Assembly: GCF_014898055.3 (NCBI RefSeq)
Contig: NW_023601433.1
Coordinates: forward strand, 87,119,106 to 87,183,105
DNA: 64,000 nt
From: Talpa occidentalis
Lineage: Eukaryota; Chordata; Mammalia; Eulipotyphla; Talpidae
Direction: 5' to 3'
The position numbers and the translations under genes were made by a program. Within the stretch, counting starts at the first letter, position 1. Each line of letters starts with the position of its first letter. The notes beneath the pieces were generated by a model. The model worked only from the letters and a program-made list of their open reading frames with translations, did not search any database and was not told where the DNA came from. Below, piece after piece: positions 1-13,000 of this stretch.

Positions 1-201
1 ACCAACTCCACCCCTTGTGCTTTCTTATGCTAGAAAGCAGCTTAAGGGCCCAAGTCCATTTCTCTTTCCCAGTCATGTTATTGGCATTATTGGCTTCAGT
101 TTACACCATCTTTTGTAACACTGGGCCTCAAACAAGGCCTTTCCTGATGTTGTCATCACCCCAGAGTAGCAGTTTCATTTATGTATTTATATATATTTTT
201 T

Positions 202-463
202 AAAGATTTATTTATTTATTTATACAAGAACCGGGGTATAGGCCGAGGCACAGGAGGGTGAGAGACTTCACCAGAGACAGAGCGGGAAGCAGAACAGGCA
301 GACAACTAAAAACACTGCTGAGGGGAGCAGCAGGCGAGACAGGAGAGGTCTGTCACACCATGTGGGTATCTCCCTGGCTGACTGGGAATCGAACCTGCAC
401 CGCAGAGGCTGCAGACAGCTCCATAGCACTGCGCTCAACCCGCTGTGCCACCGGGGAGGCCCT
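202..463 (-). mobile_element. tRNA-derived SINE, antisense
   Basis: Read on the minus strand it starts GGGCCTCCCCGGTGGC, carries a tRNA-like B box, an unrelated body (containing CTGCTCCCCTCAGCAGTG), and a tail of AATAAA repeats, TCTTT and A residues. This layout is shared by about 40 copies in the window. AATAAA plus a TCTTT pol III terminator is the hallmark of T+ class SINEs. Confidence 0.9.
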
Positions 464-476
464 GTATTTATTTTTT

Positions 477-714
477 TTAAAAGACTTTTATTTGTTTTTG
501 TGTAGAACTAGGGTGTAGGGGCGTGAGAGTATTCATCGGAGGCAGTGTGGGGAGCAGAACAAGGGGATTTACTGAAATCCACTGCTGAGGGAAGCAGCAG
601 GGAGACAGGAAAGGTCTGCTGCGCCATGTGGGTCTGCTCCCTGGCCAGGGATCAAACACAGGCCTTCGAGGTAGTAGTGCTGAGACTTAACTCCTAGGCC
701 ACCCGGGAGCCCCC
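477..714 (-). mobile_element. SINE, antisense, older subfamily
   Basis: This diverged copy has the GGCCTAGGAGTTAAG-type head, which keeps the tRNA-Glu resemblance. It ends in a decayed tail at 477-500. Confidence 0.85.
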
Positions 715-896
715 CTAGCAATTTCATTTAAACTGGCCCGGCGACAAGCCATTGACCGGAAGAAACAGACTACACAGCTGTATGTCACCATACAGACTGT
801 GTTTGGCTCTAGTACATTGGCTCTTGCCCCAAGCTGCTGATCTGTGTGCCTTGGAGTGCCCTCATTTGTCTCTTCTCTGCATGGCTTGGTATTTAG
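715..896. other. KNTC1 intron, no feature recognised
   Basis: This stretch between the second SINE and the first exon shows no recognised repeat. The acceptor region tggtatttag ends it. Confidence 0.5.
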
Positions 897-1035
897 ACTG
901 CGTTGGGAACTCAGAAAGACCCCTATGAGGAGTGGTCCTACAATGACTTCTTCAGCGAGGATGGGATCGTTCTCGAGTCCCACGTGGTGCTGCCTGTCAT
1001 TTATGAATTGATTTCATCACTCACGCCTGCAGCTG
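897..1035 (+). CDS. KNTC1: KNTC1 exon (window exon 1)
   Basis: The exon follows an atttag acceptor and ends before gtaact. It starts in phase 0 and ends with one base of a split Glu codon. It encodes window residues 1-46, including [15 protein letters not shown], a stretch I recognise from vertebrate KNTC1. Confidence 0.93.
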
Positions 1036-4000
1036 GTAACTCTCATCTGTATCGTAATTTGTCTTTTACAAGTTTAAGCGCCAGAGGTTTGGAACTTGCA
1101 ATACACACAGTGATGTGGAAGAATCCCACAGGCATAAGGTTGACCAAAAATGCAGACATAAAGCAGGCCTCATGTAGGGTTCAGTGCCAGAAGGCATAAG
1201 GACAGGGGAGAATGAATGAAGCCGTGGTGAAAGTCGGGGTGCTGGGTAACGACTTGGGGTGGGTGATGACTGCAGGAGGATATGAGGGGACTCCAGGGAT
1301 GCTGCTAATGTTCGGTTTTCTGATTAGGATGCCATTGCACGGATGTGTTCCATTTACAGAGCTGGATCAAGTTGCACATTTAACTGTGTTCTGTATTTGA
1401 CCTTTCAGTAGCACTTTGCTTTAGAATATTAATAATAGCACAAAATTTAAATATCTCCAGGAACATGCATCTGAGAAAATTTATTTTACTTTGTATTATT
1501 TATTTATTTATTCTCAACTGCAGAAGGCAAGCGACATCCCCTGAATTCCACAAGTTTGCCATACTGCTCCATCAGTGAAGGTATTTGACAACGGAAATGT
1601 AAAGCATTGTGTTAAGATTTTGTAAATTCCTAAGTGTGAATATGAATCCTGAACATCAGCCTAACTTAAAGTCCAAGTGTACTTACTGCTTATTACTATT
1701 ACATTGTTATCTTCCAGAGGGTCAGGAAATTATGTCCTTTCTCTTACAACCTTAAGGTTTGTGAATCTGTCCTTAAGCTTTGGTCTTCCAAAGGGAGAGA
1801 TGATCTTCCTCAACAAATGGTGGAAGCATCTCAGTAAGAATAGACAAGTTACCATCCAAATGACTCATTATCTACTCGACTTAAGTTATGATCTGATGTA
1901 ATTCAAGCCTCAGGTGAATGCTCTCATTTGCTAACTTTAAGTCCAAATGCTATGACCGTTCTTTGAAGTAGTAGGCTGTCCTTAAAAAGTTTCCAATAAG
2001 ATCTTTCTTTAAGAAATCTGAGCACTAATTGATACATTTTTATCATCTTATAGGAGACAACCTTATCTTACCTATTATAAGTTCCATCTCCGCCCTGCTT
2101 CAGAACCTTCAGGAATCCAGCCAGTGGGAGCTGGCCCTGGGATTTTTAGTGTGCTCTTTTGGTATCTGTCTGCAGCACTCGGTGTCAAACTTCATGAATG
2201 CCAGTTTGAGTGAAAAGGTAAAGTTTCGAGGAAAAATGCTTTCATTCTAGGTGAAGAGAGACACACAAAGGCATTGCCAAACAGAGAAATTAGAGCCCAC
2301 AGTTTCCTACTTGCAAATTGCTAGCAAGGAAATCAGTCTTGTGTCCAATTTAAGAAACATCTGTTGAGCCTCTACTGAGATTCAGGTGTAGTTCAAGGTG
2401 CTTGGCCATGTTTTCACGCCCGATCTTTACAACAACCCCGAATCTCCATTTCTCAAGTGAGGATAATGATTCAGGGAGTGCATTAAGTCACTTGCAGTTT
2501 TCTGTTGTGAGTTCCCCCCAGTCCACCCTGGGTGACCACACTGGGTCACAACTCTGTCTACTGTCTGATACCTGACAGTATCCTTGAGAGGATTCTAGAA
2601 TACAACCTGCCTGTTGATGACTGTCTTATGAAACTGGTCTCAGAGGCATTATGTTCATTTCTACTACTCTATTAATATTTATTGAATGCCTGAACATTTT
2701 ATTTAGTCAACTTTATTAAAAGGATAGCTTTCAAAAATAAAATGCGCATATTTTAAGTGTGTCAACCAATATATTCAGTGCCCATCAGCACCACAATCAA
2801 GACTTAAGGTTCTTTTTGCCTTTTCCCTGTCAATTCTCCCTCAGCCCCAGCTTCTTGTCCTTGCAGATTGGTAGATTGGACTTTTTGCATATATTGATGA
2901 CTTCTCAAAGTTTCTTGAGCTTTAAGAAGAGTTTTCAGACTGATACCTAGAAATACCTAAAGATTCTTTTTTGTTCTTTTCTAAAAGTTGTTTGGAGAGG
3001 CCACCTTGATCACTTCAAGGCATGTTGTGATGGACTTGAAAGAAAAGGCCGTCACATTTATCAGGGGAAACGCTACGAGACTGCTGCACAAGGTGAGTGC
3101 GTTCTTGACACCTGCTCTTTTGTGTTTTGCTTTTGTCTCAGTCAGCAGTGCATGTGCTTTAGTCCCATAGCATTCCATTCAAAACTTCAAAACCTTCATT
3201 GCTCATTGTTGCTGGCGGGTTTTTTAACTATAATCGTTGATAATCCGTTGACCACTTATGAAATGATAGCCAATTTTTCCCACGTCTGTCCCCATTTTAG
3301 CTTCTCATTTGAAGGATAAAAGCCTTCCAATGAGCCTAGCATACGCACCCATGAGATAGATACGCGTGGAAACATAAATGTGTGTTCTGTTTCGCAGCCA
3401 TCTCTTAGTCTCCTTTAATCTGCAAGTCTTTCCTCTTCAGGTTACGGAGTGAGGACAGGGTCTGACAGTAACAACGATCATTTCTTGTTGCGTTTCCTGA
3501 ATCTTTTCCCTGTGACTTCATGGGAAATACTTATTCAGCAAGCTTATTTTCTAGAATTTCTGTTTTGTGCATTTTCAGTGCCTAGCAGGTCTGACTTTGC
3601 GACATCACATTTTGCCTTCTGATGCTCATTCATGATGAAGTGAAACTGTCCTTACTAATGAATCTTGTGCCAAACAAGATCATGGTTCTATTTTTAGTCT
3701 GTTTTGAGTTAATTTTTAAGTGTTGTCAGATAAGGAAGAGTCCAATGTCATTTTTTGTGGCATGTGGATATCTAGTTTTCTCATCGCTATTGGTTGAAGA
3801 GACTTAGCTACCCATTAAGTGATCTTGGTGCCATTGTTGACCATCATTTGATCATATATGTATTATCCCTGGGTGCTCTATTCAATTCTATTGGCCTATT
3901 TGTCTCTATGCCGCTACTACACTGTTTTGATTATTATAGTTTTTTGTAATGTTTTAAAATCGAAGTGTAGGTGCCTTATCAGCGCAGTAGGTAGTACATT

Positions 4001-7000
4001 AGTCTCATAAAGTCACTAAGTGTGAGTCATCAACAAATAATTTTTGAGCCTCTTGGACAGGAGATAGTCTTCCACAGTCATTTTCTCTGAAGGGGAACAG
4101 AGAAATAGGGTCATAACAGGAGAAATTCCCTTTTCACTTTCAAGAGGTGGGAACTCCTAGGCATTCAACAAAGAGGGAAACATTAATGGTGGTTCTCTGC
4201 CTATAGAACTTGTCAGCCACTTTCCTTAAATTTACAACAAAAGCAATAAAGGACATTGAAACTAAGCAGACCAGTTGAAACTGTTACTCCAAGTAACTTC
4301 ATGGAAAGGCTGGTCCCTGGTGGGTTTGTGATCAAGCTTAGTGACAAGCTGTTAGAGATTTAATTCTGCTCTGTTGGTAAAGAATTGGCCTCTCTCGGTG
4401 CTCTCTTCCTACAGGTATTTAACTGCCGCCTGGTGGACCTTGACTTGGCATTGGGTTACTGCACTCTCCTACCCCAAAAAGAAGTGTTCGAAAATCTCTG
4501 GAAGCTCATCGATAAAGCTTGGCAGAATTACGACAAAATTTTGGTATGACCCAAGGACACACCTTCCATTGTCAAAGATTTAAAGATTTAGGGAAGAAAT
4601 GAAGTTGACTCTGCTGCCAGACCTTAAAGGTTTAGCAGAGGAAGTGGCGAGCTCACCCACTCGTGTTCTGCCGGCTCTTCTGTGGCCAGTGACATGCGGG
4701 TGAATGTACGTGCAGGTCAACAGCATTCTTCAACCCAAAGAGTCACAGTATTTTTCACTCCTTACGATCCACGCGCAGCCATAGATCCTCCCTCCTTGCA
4801 CTTAGGCTTGTGTGCTTGACACCTTAGACCTGCCAGCCAGTTCTTTCCTGTAGGGTGTTTATTGAATACAAAACTCTCTGATGTTGTTTGTTTTAAAATA
4901 CGCCTTTTGTGGGGGTTTTGCTAGCAGGCTAGCTAAGATGTGACCTTTTTTTAAGAAGGAAAGTTGTTCTAAATTTATAGCATCCGAGGAAAAGCAGAAT
5001 GACCTCTGTTATATGCTGTGACGGTGCACAGAGCAATACGTAACATGCCTACCACTCAGAAAGGGACGGCTCTTGTGCTGGGTTTCATCTAAAAGGTTAG
5101 GATATATTCTGCTTGCAATTGAATTTTAATTCTATTTTAATTTTTCAGGCAATATCTCTGGTGGGCGCTCAGCTGGCCAGTCTCTGTCAGGACATAGAAA
5201 TGGAGCTGAAGTTCCGTGAGCTCAGTACCGATGCTCTGTGGGGTATCCGTCTCGGTAAACTTGGTGTGAGTGTTCTTGGTTTCAGCCAATCTAATGATCA
5301 CCCAGCTGGAAAATTGAAAACAAAGGTCTCATTGTCCTTTACTTTGGGAGAGTAGATGTCTGTAAACTGACTTAAACATTTGAGTCGTATTAAGTGCACA
5401 CATTGGCGCTCTCAAATAAGGACCTTTTGCTGTGTTTCCTTTTTTCAAAGATTTATTTTTTTATGAATACAAAAACTGTGGTACAGGCCAGAGGTGCAAG
5501 GGGTGAGAAGATTCACCAGAGACAGAGTAGGGAGCAGAACAGGCAGATCTACTAATATACACTGTTGAGGGGAGCCTCGGGGAGACAGGAGAGGTCGCAG
5601 GGATTGAACTCATTCTGCAGTGGCTGCTGATAGCTTTATAGTGCTGCGACTTAACCCCTTGCGCCACCAGGGAGGCTCCTTTTTTCTGTATTTTTAAGGA
5701 AATCGAAGGAGGTTTGACATTTTCATCTGCTTAGCTTTTTCAGTTGTAGGAATATATCAAGTATTTATTGACATCTATACTATTTTAGGCCTAACTTTTT
5801 TCTTAGCCTCATATTTTTGTTTTGTTCTACTATATTTGGTTAAATATCAATGTTAAAATGGACATCCAGCTGCACCAAGCTTTAAGAACTACTAGAAAAG
5901 AGTGAGTGGTCCTCATTTTTCACTTCGCAAAAACAAACACAGACACTCCTGTATTCTTTGCGAAGAGTTGGCTCATCAGGAATATAATTTTTCAAAAAAT
6001 GGTGTATGTTTTCTAGCCTCTTCCCTCTGCAGGAACGGGACTGATATTCCCTCGTGCCTAACAACCACGTTTATTGATGAAAAGCCAGGGAGACGTTGGT
6101 GTGACTAAGAGCGGTGTTTGGACCCTCAGCCAGATATACCTGGAATCTCAGAACAATTTGAGGAGTGTTATAAAAATTAAAGTTGGAGGGCCTCCCCGGT
6201 GGCGCAGCGGTTGAGCGCTGGGTTGCAAAGCTGCCCACAGCCTCTGCAGCGCCGATTCGATCCCCAGCCGCTGGCGAGGGTCCCACATGGCGCGCAGACC
6301 TCTCCTGCCGCCTGCTGCTCCCCTCAGCAATGTACTTAGTCAATCTGCCAGCTCTGCTCTCCCCTCTGGCTCTAGTGAATTCTGTCACCCTCCCGTGCTT
6401 CTGTCTGTACCCAGTGCTTGTATAAATAAATAAATAAATATTTTTTAAAAAAAAATAAAGTTGGAGGAGCTGGGATACAATATTGAGCTATAAAAAAAAA
6501 AAGCCAGGGCCTCCCTGGTGGTACAGGTGGTTGAGCGCTGCACTGTGAAGCTGTCCGCAGCCTCTGCAGCACAGGTTCGATCCTGGCCAGCCAGGGAGAT
6601 ACCCACATGGTGCAGCAGACCTCTCCTGTTTCACCCGCTACTCCCCTCAGCAGTGTATTTCAGTCAAAAAGGTCTGCCTGTTCTGCTCCCAGCTGTCTCT
6701 GGTGAATCCTCTCACCTTCCCACACATCTGGCCTGTACTCCGGTTCTTGTATAAATAAACAAATCATTAAAAAAAAAAAAAAAAAGCCAGTACACAGGCC
6801 AGTGAAGGAGTCCTCCTGTTATCTTTTGGCTTAGTGGGCTTTTGTGTTTTGCTCTTTTTATTCCTAGATTTCTTTTCAACCAGTTTTCAGACAACATTTT
6901 CTCACCAAGAAAAACCTCATTAAAGCTCTTGTGGAGAATGTAGATATGGACACAAGCCTCATTCTAGAATATTGCAAGTAAGTTCCCTAAATTTTTATGG

Positions 7001-10000
7001 TGTTTCTGCTGCTAGCTGACTGTGAAGAATCCTATCTTGCAAGAACACAGTGTTAGAAGGATAATTGCCTGGGTTCCATAGATGCTGCTGCTTCCTTTTG
7101 CTTACCCCCAACGAATAAATCCAAAACAGATTAAACCCTCTGCTTTAATTCTCTGTTTAGTGTTTCCCAAACTTGCCTCATGATAGGCATCACCTGGGCA
7201 CTAGGTTAAACATAGAGGTTCCTGGGCCCCTCCCTGGTGGTTATACCAGGTCTGGATGGAGACATTGTGTAGAAAGCCTTACTGCAAGCTCCAGCTGATT
7301 CTCATGAGCAATTAAACTTCTAAATCAGATCAACTTATAGCCAGGTCATCTTAAAGTAAAAATTAGTGGAAAATACAATTTAGGGAGAATTTTTAAAAGT
7401 CGTTAGTGAATTAAAACAATTAGGGCTGAGTGTGCTACTTACAGGTACAGTTTACCGTGATGTGGAGGAATAAATGATTTTCGATGTCTATCTCAGATGT
7501 TTCTAGTAAATAGGATAACCGGTTTGCTGACACATTGTGAATTTCAAAGTGCCTTCACGCACATCATTTTACTCTTATAATTTCTGTCCATACTATCACC
7601 AATATGTGCATGAGGAAACAACCCATGTGTTTGACCTGCTCCAGGTCCAACAGGAAGTGACCACTTCCAAAATACTAAGGGTATGAGGGCCTCAGCCAAC
7701 TGGTGACAGGTCAGTGAAATAGAAGTCACTGATAATGAAGCTTCTTGGCTTGTTTCAGGGACCAGAGGTGGCCCTCTAGAGGAGAATCGGGTGTAGGCCA
7801 GAGGGACGGAGTGAAAGAATTCACCAGAGACAGCTTGGGGAGCAGAACAGGTAGATTTATTAAAATACACTGCTAAGGAGAACAGTGGGCGAGACAGGAG
7901 GGTCTGCTGGACAGAGGCTTTATTTATACTCCAGGCATCACTGATCAGTTGGGGTGACTACTGTTGGGCATGTCCTGACTGATGATGTGAATTAGCATGA
8001 AGGAGCTCCAGCTCTTCGGGTCATCAGCTTAATGTCCAGGTGCCTAGGGCAGTCCCATCTACTCCCTTACCCATTCAGGCCTCCCAGACTTTCCTGCTGG
8101 GCAGGAAATGGGGAATTAGTTTTTAAATTTAGTGATGAGGGCCTCCCCGATGGCGCAGCGGTTGAGCGCTGGGTTGCGAAGCTGCCCGCAGCCTCTGCGG
8201 CGCTGGTTCGATCCCCGGCTGCTCCCCGGCCATCGGAGGAGGGTCCCACATGGCGCGCAGACCTCTCCTGCCGCCCGCTGCTCCCCTCAGCAGTGTACTT
8301 TGGTCCTTCTGCCTGCTCTGCTCCCTGCTCTGGTGAATTCTCTCACCCTCCCGCGCTTCTGCCTGTACCCAGTGCTTGTTTAAATAAATAAATAAATAAA
8401 ATAACTCTTTGCCAAAAAAAAAAAAATAATAAATTTAGTGATGACACCCAGACACTGACCATTATGCAATAACAAAAATAGGTCCTTCACATGGGGCTGC
8501 TGCAGACCCTAAGTGGGCGCTGACGCTGTCTCTTTGATCTCCGTGCAGGTGTTTGTTGTTTTAGTGCTACTGGCCCCTTTTCTGAGCTGCAGATAGCCAG
8601 GCTGTAGTCCTGGGGTCCCGGCTGTGTTCCCAGGGGGGTGTCATCCTTGCCTCAAGGTGCCCATTGGAATAATTTTAGATGACCTTTAGGTTTACAGTGA
8701 ATGATTTTAATATTTAATGACTGACATGTCAGTCACTTTATAGTAAATCACACCATCACTATCTTAATAGAAAAGTGGAAAGGCATTTCCATTATCAGTG
8801 GGTCTCTACTAGCCTGATTTTTAATTGTAAAATATCATTTTTGCTGATCCAGGTAGAACATATTAAAACCCACATGCTCCCCACCCCTTTTAGGGAGTAA
8901 TCCCTGTTGAAAGAGTTTGATCTACATTGTTCATGGTTTTTCCCTGCATGTATACTGACATGTGTTTTGTTTTTTATGACATCATTTTAGTCCCCATAGT
9001 TGTCCCGTCGCCTTATCACCCACGACCATCACATGTTCCCTTGTGTTCTTCCCGCCCCTGTTTTGACCCTTCTCCCCCCACCCTGTCTTTGCTGTATGCC
9101 TCAGTTCTATGGTCGTGATGTGTTGGTTTTTTTTAATTTATCAAAATGCCATCATATTTCACACCCCATTTGGGCGCTTACATCATGCATTTCCTAATGC
9201 TCCCTCTGAGATGAGCGCCCTTGACCCCCCCATTTCCTGCCTGGTGTTCCTCTGTATGGATGAGCTATTCCCCAGTTCCTGCAGAGGAGGGTGGCATCAC
9301 TGGCCATCCAGCTGTCCCCGGCAGTGACTGCAAACGCTGCCTCATGTGTGTCCTGGCTGCTGTGTGAAAGGTGTGAACATGGAAGTGCTCTACTGAAGGG
9401 CATAAAGTTTTCCAGTTTATTACAAACCACCCCAGCCTCGAGCCCACTAGGAACATTTGCTGTCTCAAAGCAGTCGTCTGCTGACGGTAGATGATGGAGG
9501 GAGAGACAGCGCAGTGGGAGGATGAGATGCAGCAATGGAGCAGGACCAAGTCTGTGTGGTTGCCCCTGTGGATGCCAGCCTGACCTTGCACACCCCTTTT
9601 TAGCACCTTTCAGCAGGACTGTGACGCGGCTCTCCAGCTGTTCATCGAGACGCTGCTTCGCAACTCAAATGCCAGCCAGGGCCAGGGAGACGCCAGCAGG
9701 GAAGCCACAGAGCAGCAGCACCCCAAACTCCTGGCCAAAGCGGTGGAGATGGTGCCTTTGCTGACGAGCACGAAAGATCTGGTCATCAGCCTGAGTGGGA
9801 TCCTGTGTAAGGTAGGCGTGGTGGGATGCACCTGTTGGTCACGTCTCCCTCTTGCCCTTGGTAGTAGTGACATATTGAGAATGTAAGGCCCGCACTGCTC
9901 GTACATTTTTAATTTTGAAGTAATTTTCTCTGTCCATACTTACCTTTTTCTAAAAAATAGAAATAGCCCCGTTTTCCTCAGATATTTGAGACACGCACAC

Positions 10001-13000
10001 TTGCTTTGGAGAAGGTCAAACTAGAGAGAAAAGTGTAAATTGGAGTGAAATTTTCTTATCACCCCACTCCCCATACATAAAAATGTCAGCAGTTTGGTGA
10101 CTGTCCAGACAACCATGCTATCCTGTTGTCCTCGCTTTTCACTTCCATTGTCATCACACGTAAGTGCATACGCATCTGTCTCAGGTGTGACGTGCATATT
10201 TATGATTCCATTAAATAGATGGACTCGACTATGCATCATCCGGCCTTTTTAGATGGGCACTTATTTTGTTAATTTTCTTATAAATCATTACAATGAATAT
10301 CTCCATACATACATATCTGTCCTCTTGTCTGATTATATTTTTTGGGAGACCTGAGAACTACAACCTTTAAGGGTGGTGTGGTAGGGAATTAGGTGGGTGG
10401 GAGGAGAAATAAAATGATCAGACCCACCAGAGCCACCAGAGACACACTTCCAGGGGTTGGGGGTAGGTGGGGAGAGGAAGGATTAGGGTCAAAATAAGGG
10501 GGGTGCAATTGTATGGGGAATATAACCAAAATGAAAATGCATACATTGTGCAAAAATGAAAAATGATGTAAGAATTATATAAAATAAAATATTGAAAAAA
10601 AATCAGATCCCAAGAAATACTCCATTTTATATCCTGTATATAATTCTATAAAAAATTCTAACTTGCTCAAGATTTCTAGGAGCCATAGAGATCACCTTCA
10701 ATCATTCTTTTTCTTAGCTTTATTCTTGTGAACTTTAGTTGGCATTTTAAAAAATGGGGGGAAAGTAATGATGTGTAGAAAGAAACAAAGACCAAAGAGA
10801 ATACTTAGTTTCTTTTTAAGCATGTCTAGATGTCACACTATTAATCCTCACATGTTACTATATGGTTAGGGCTGGAATGAAATCCTTCTAGAAGTTTTTG
10901 CTTGGAGACCCACACTTTGGGTTATGTCATTTCCAAGAAAAGGTCAATTTCTTCCTATTCTGGTTTTCGCATCATAAATGGGAGAAATAGAATTTTAATG
11001 TAAAAATCTTTAGGAATTATGAAAATCGGACAATTACTCTTTGTTTTCAGTGCCCTAAGAACAGTTCTTTGTTAAAACAATATTGCCTGGTAGTTTTTGA
11101 GACCTTCTAAAGCATGTGTTTTCACCTAATTGAGCTAATTTTAGAGATAAGAAAATGTCCGTTCATTTTTAAAGAACAGTCTAGTTTAATATTGTAATAC
11201 ACTAAGATTTTATATTGTAATCTGTGCTGATGAACATAACTGAATAAATCCTATCAGAATTGCATCATCTCAAGTTTTGATTTTTTGTCTTTATACAGTT
11301 GAATCCCTATGATTATGAAATGATTGAAGTTGTCCTGAAAGTTATAGAAAGAGCCGATGAAAAGATAACCAACATTAATATTAATCAGGTAAAACATATT
11401 TTATACTTTTTTTTTTTTAAGATTTATTTATTTATACAAGCACTGGGTACAGTCGGAAGCACGGGAGGGTGAGAGAATTCACCAGAGCCAGAGCGGAGAG
11501 CAGAACAGGCAGACTGACAAGGTACACTGCTGAGGGGAGCAGCGGGCAGCAGGAGAGGTCTGAGCGCCATGTGGGACCCTCGCCCGGCGGCTGGGGATTG
11601 AACTGGTGCTGCCGAGGCTGCGGGCAGCTTCGCAACCCAGCGCTCAACCACTGCGCCACTGGGGAAGCCCCATATTTTATACTTTAAAATTATATTTTTA
11701 TCAGAAAAATCTAATGTCTTTCTGGATGATATTTGAGCTCCCTTTAAATTCCACATTTTATTCTGTTTCCTTTTCATTATTTTTATAATTATGTTTAGTG
11801 AGGTAGTGTTGGATTATAGGACTGTATATGTTTTAGGAGTACCAAGTCACACCTCTGCACCCACCACCAAAGCCCCAGTAATCCTTTACCATAGTCCACT
11901 GAACCCCATCCCCACTTTGCTCCAAATACCTACCTTCCCCTTCAGGTAGCCTCATTTCTGCTGTCAAATTTCAAGAATCTGTTTTGGTTTTATTTGTCTG
12001 TTCTTTTTGCTTTATTTCTTTGTTCTACCTGTGAATGAAATCATCCTTCTTCTTTCTCCTATCTTCCTCCTTCAGACTTACTTCGTTTAGTATAATCTCT
12101 TCCAGTTCTATCAGTGTTGTGGAAAATGGCAAGAGTTCATCTTTTTAATAGCTGTGTAGTAGTCCTTTATGTATATGTACCACATTTTCTTAATCTACCC
12201 ATCTTCTGTTGGGTACTTAGTTTATTTCCATAGCTTGGCTATTGTGAGTAGTGCTGTAATAAACATAGGAGTGCATATATCCATTCAAACTAGTGTTTTG
12301 TATTCCTTGGGTAGATACCTAGAGTGGACTTTCTGGTTTTAATATTTTGAGATCTGTTTTTAATATTTTGAGAAAATTCCATACTGTCTGGACTGGACTA
12401 GTCTATGTTCCCAACTGTGTACAAGGGCTCCTTTTCCTCTACACCCTCAACGGCACTTGTGGCTTCTGGTCTTATTTGATGTGGGACATCTCAGAGCCAC
12501 AGAGATATGAAGTGGTGTCTCATTGGAGTTTTGATTTGCATCTCCTTGATGATAAGTGGCGAGCATTTTTTTCATGTGCCTGGGGACCGTCTGTATGCCT
12601 TCTTTAGAGAAGTATCTGTTTAGCTCTTTAGCCCATTTTTTGATTGGGTTATTGGTTTTCTTTTTGTTGAGTCTTATGAATTCTTTGTAGATTTTGAATA
12701 TTAGCTCCTATCTAGTTTCTTTTCTTTAAAAAAGGAAAAGTAAAGATTGTTCATGTTCTCTGTTTTATCATTTATCTTAGTCCTATTTTTGCTTTCCTGA
12801 AGCAATTTAAATCTGCCCAAGGGTATGAAGCCATCAAAAGACTGATTTGTAAGAATTAAGGCAAAATTATCTGTCATCTGGGAAAGGACAGTTTCTAAAA
12901 AGCAAGGTTAGATTTAGCTTCCTGTGTTGTAGGTAAATCCAGGAGTGTGTCACTTGCACTTTAGTACTTTGAGGAACTTTTTAGTCTTTTCTGAATTTTG

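Noticed and set aside
8151..8215. tRNA gene-like A and B boxes
   Set aside because: They belong to SINE heads; no cloverleaf with intact stems is followed by a normal 3' end.
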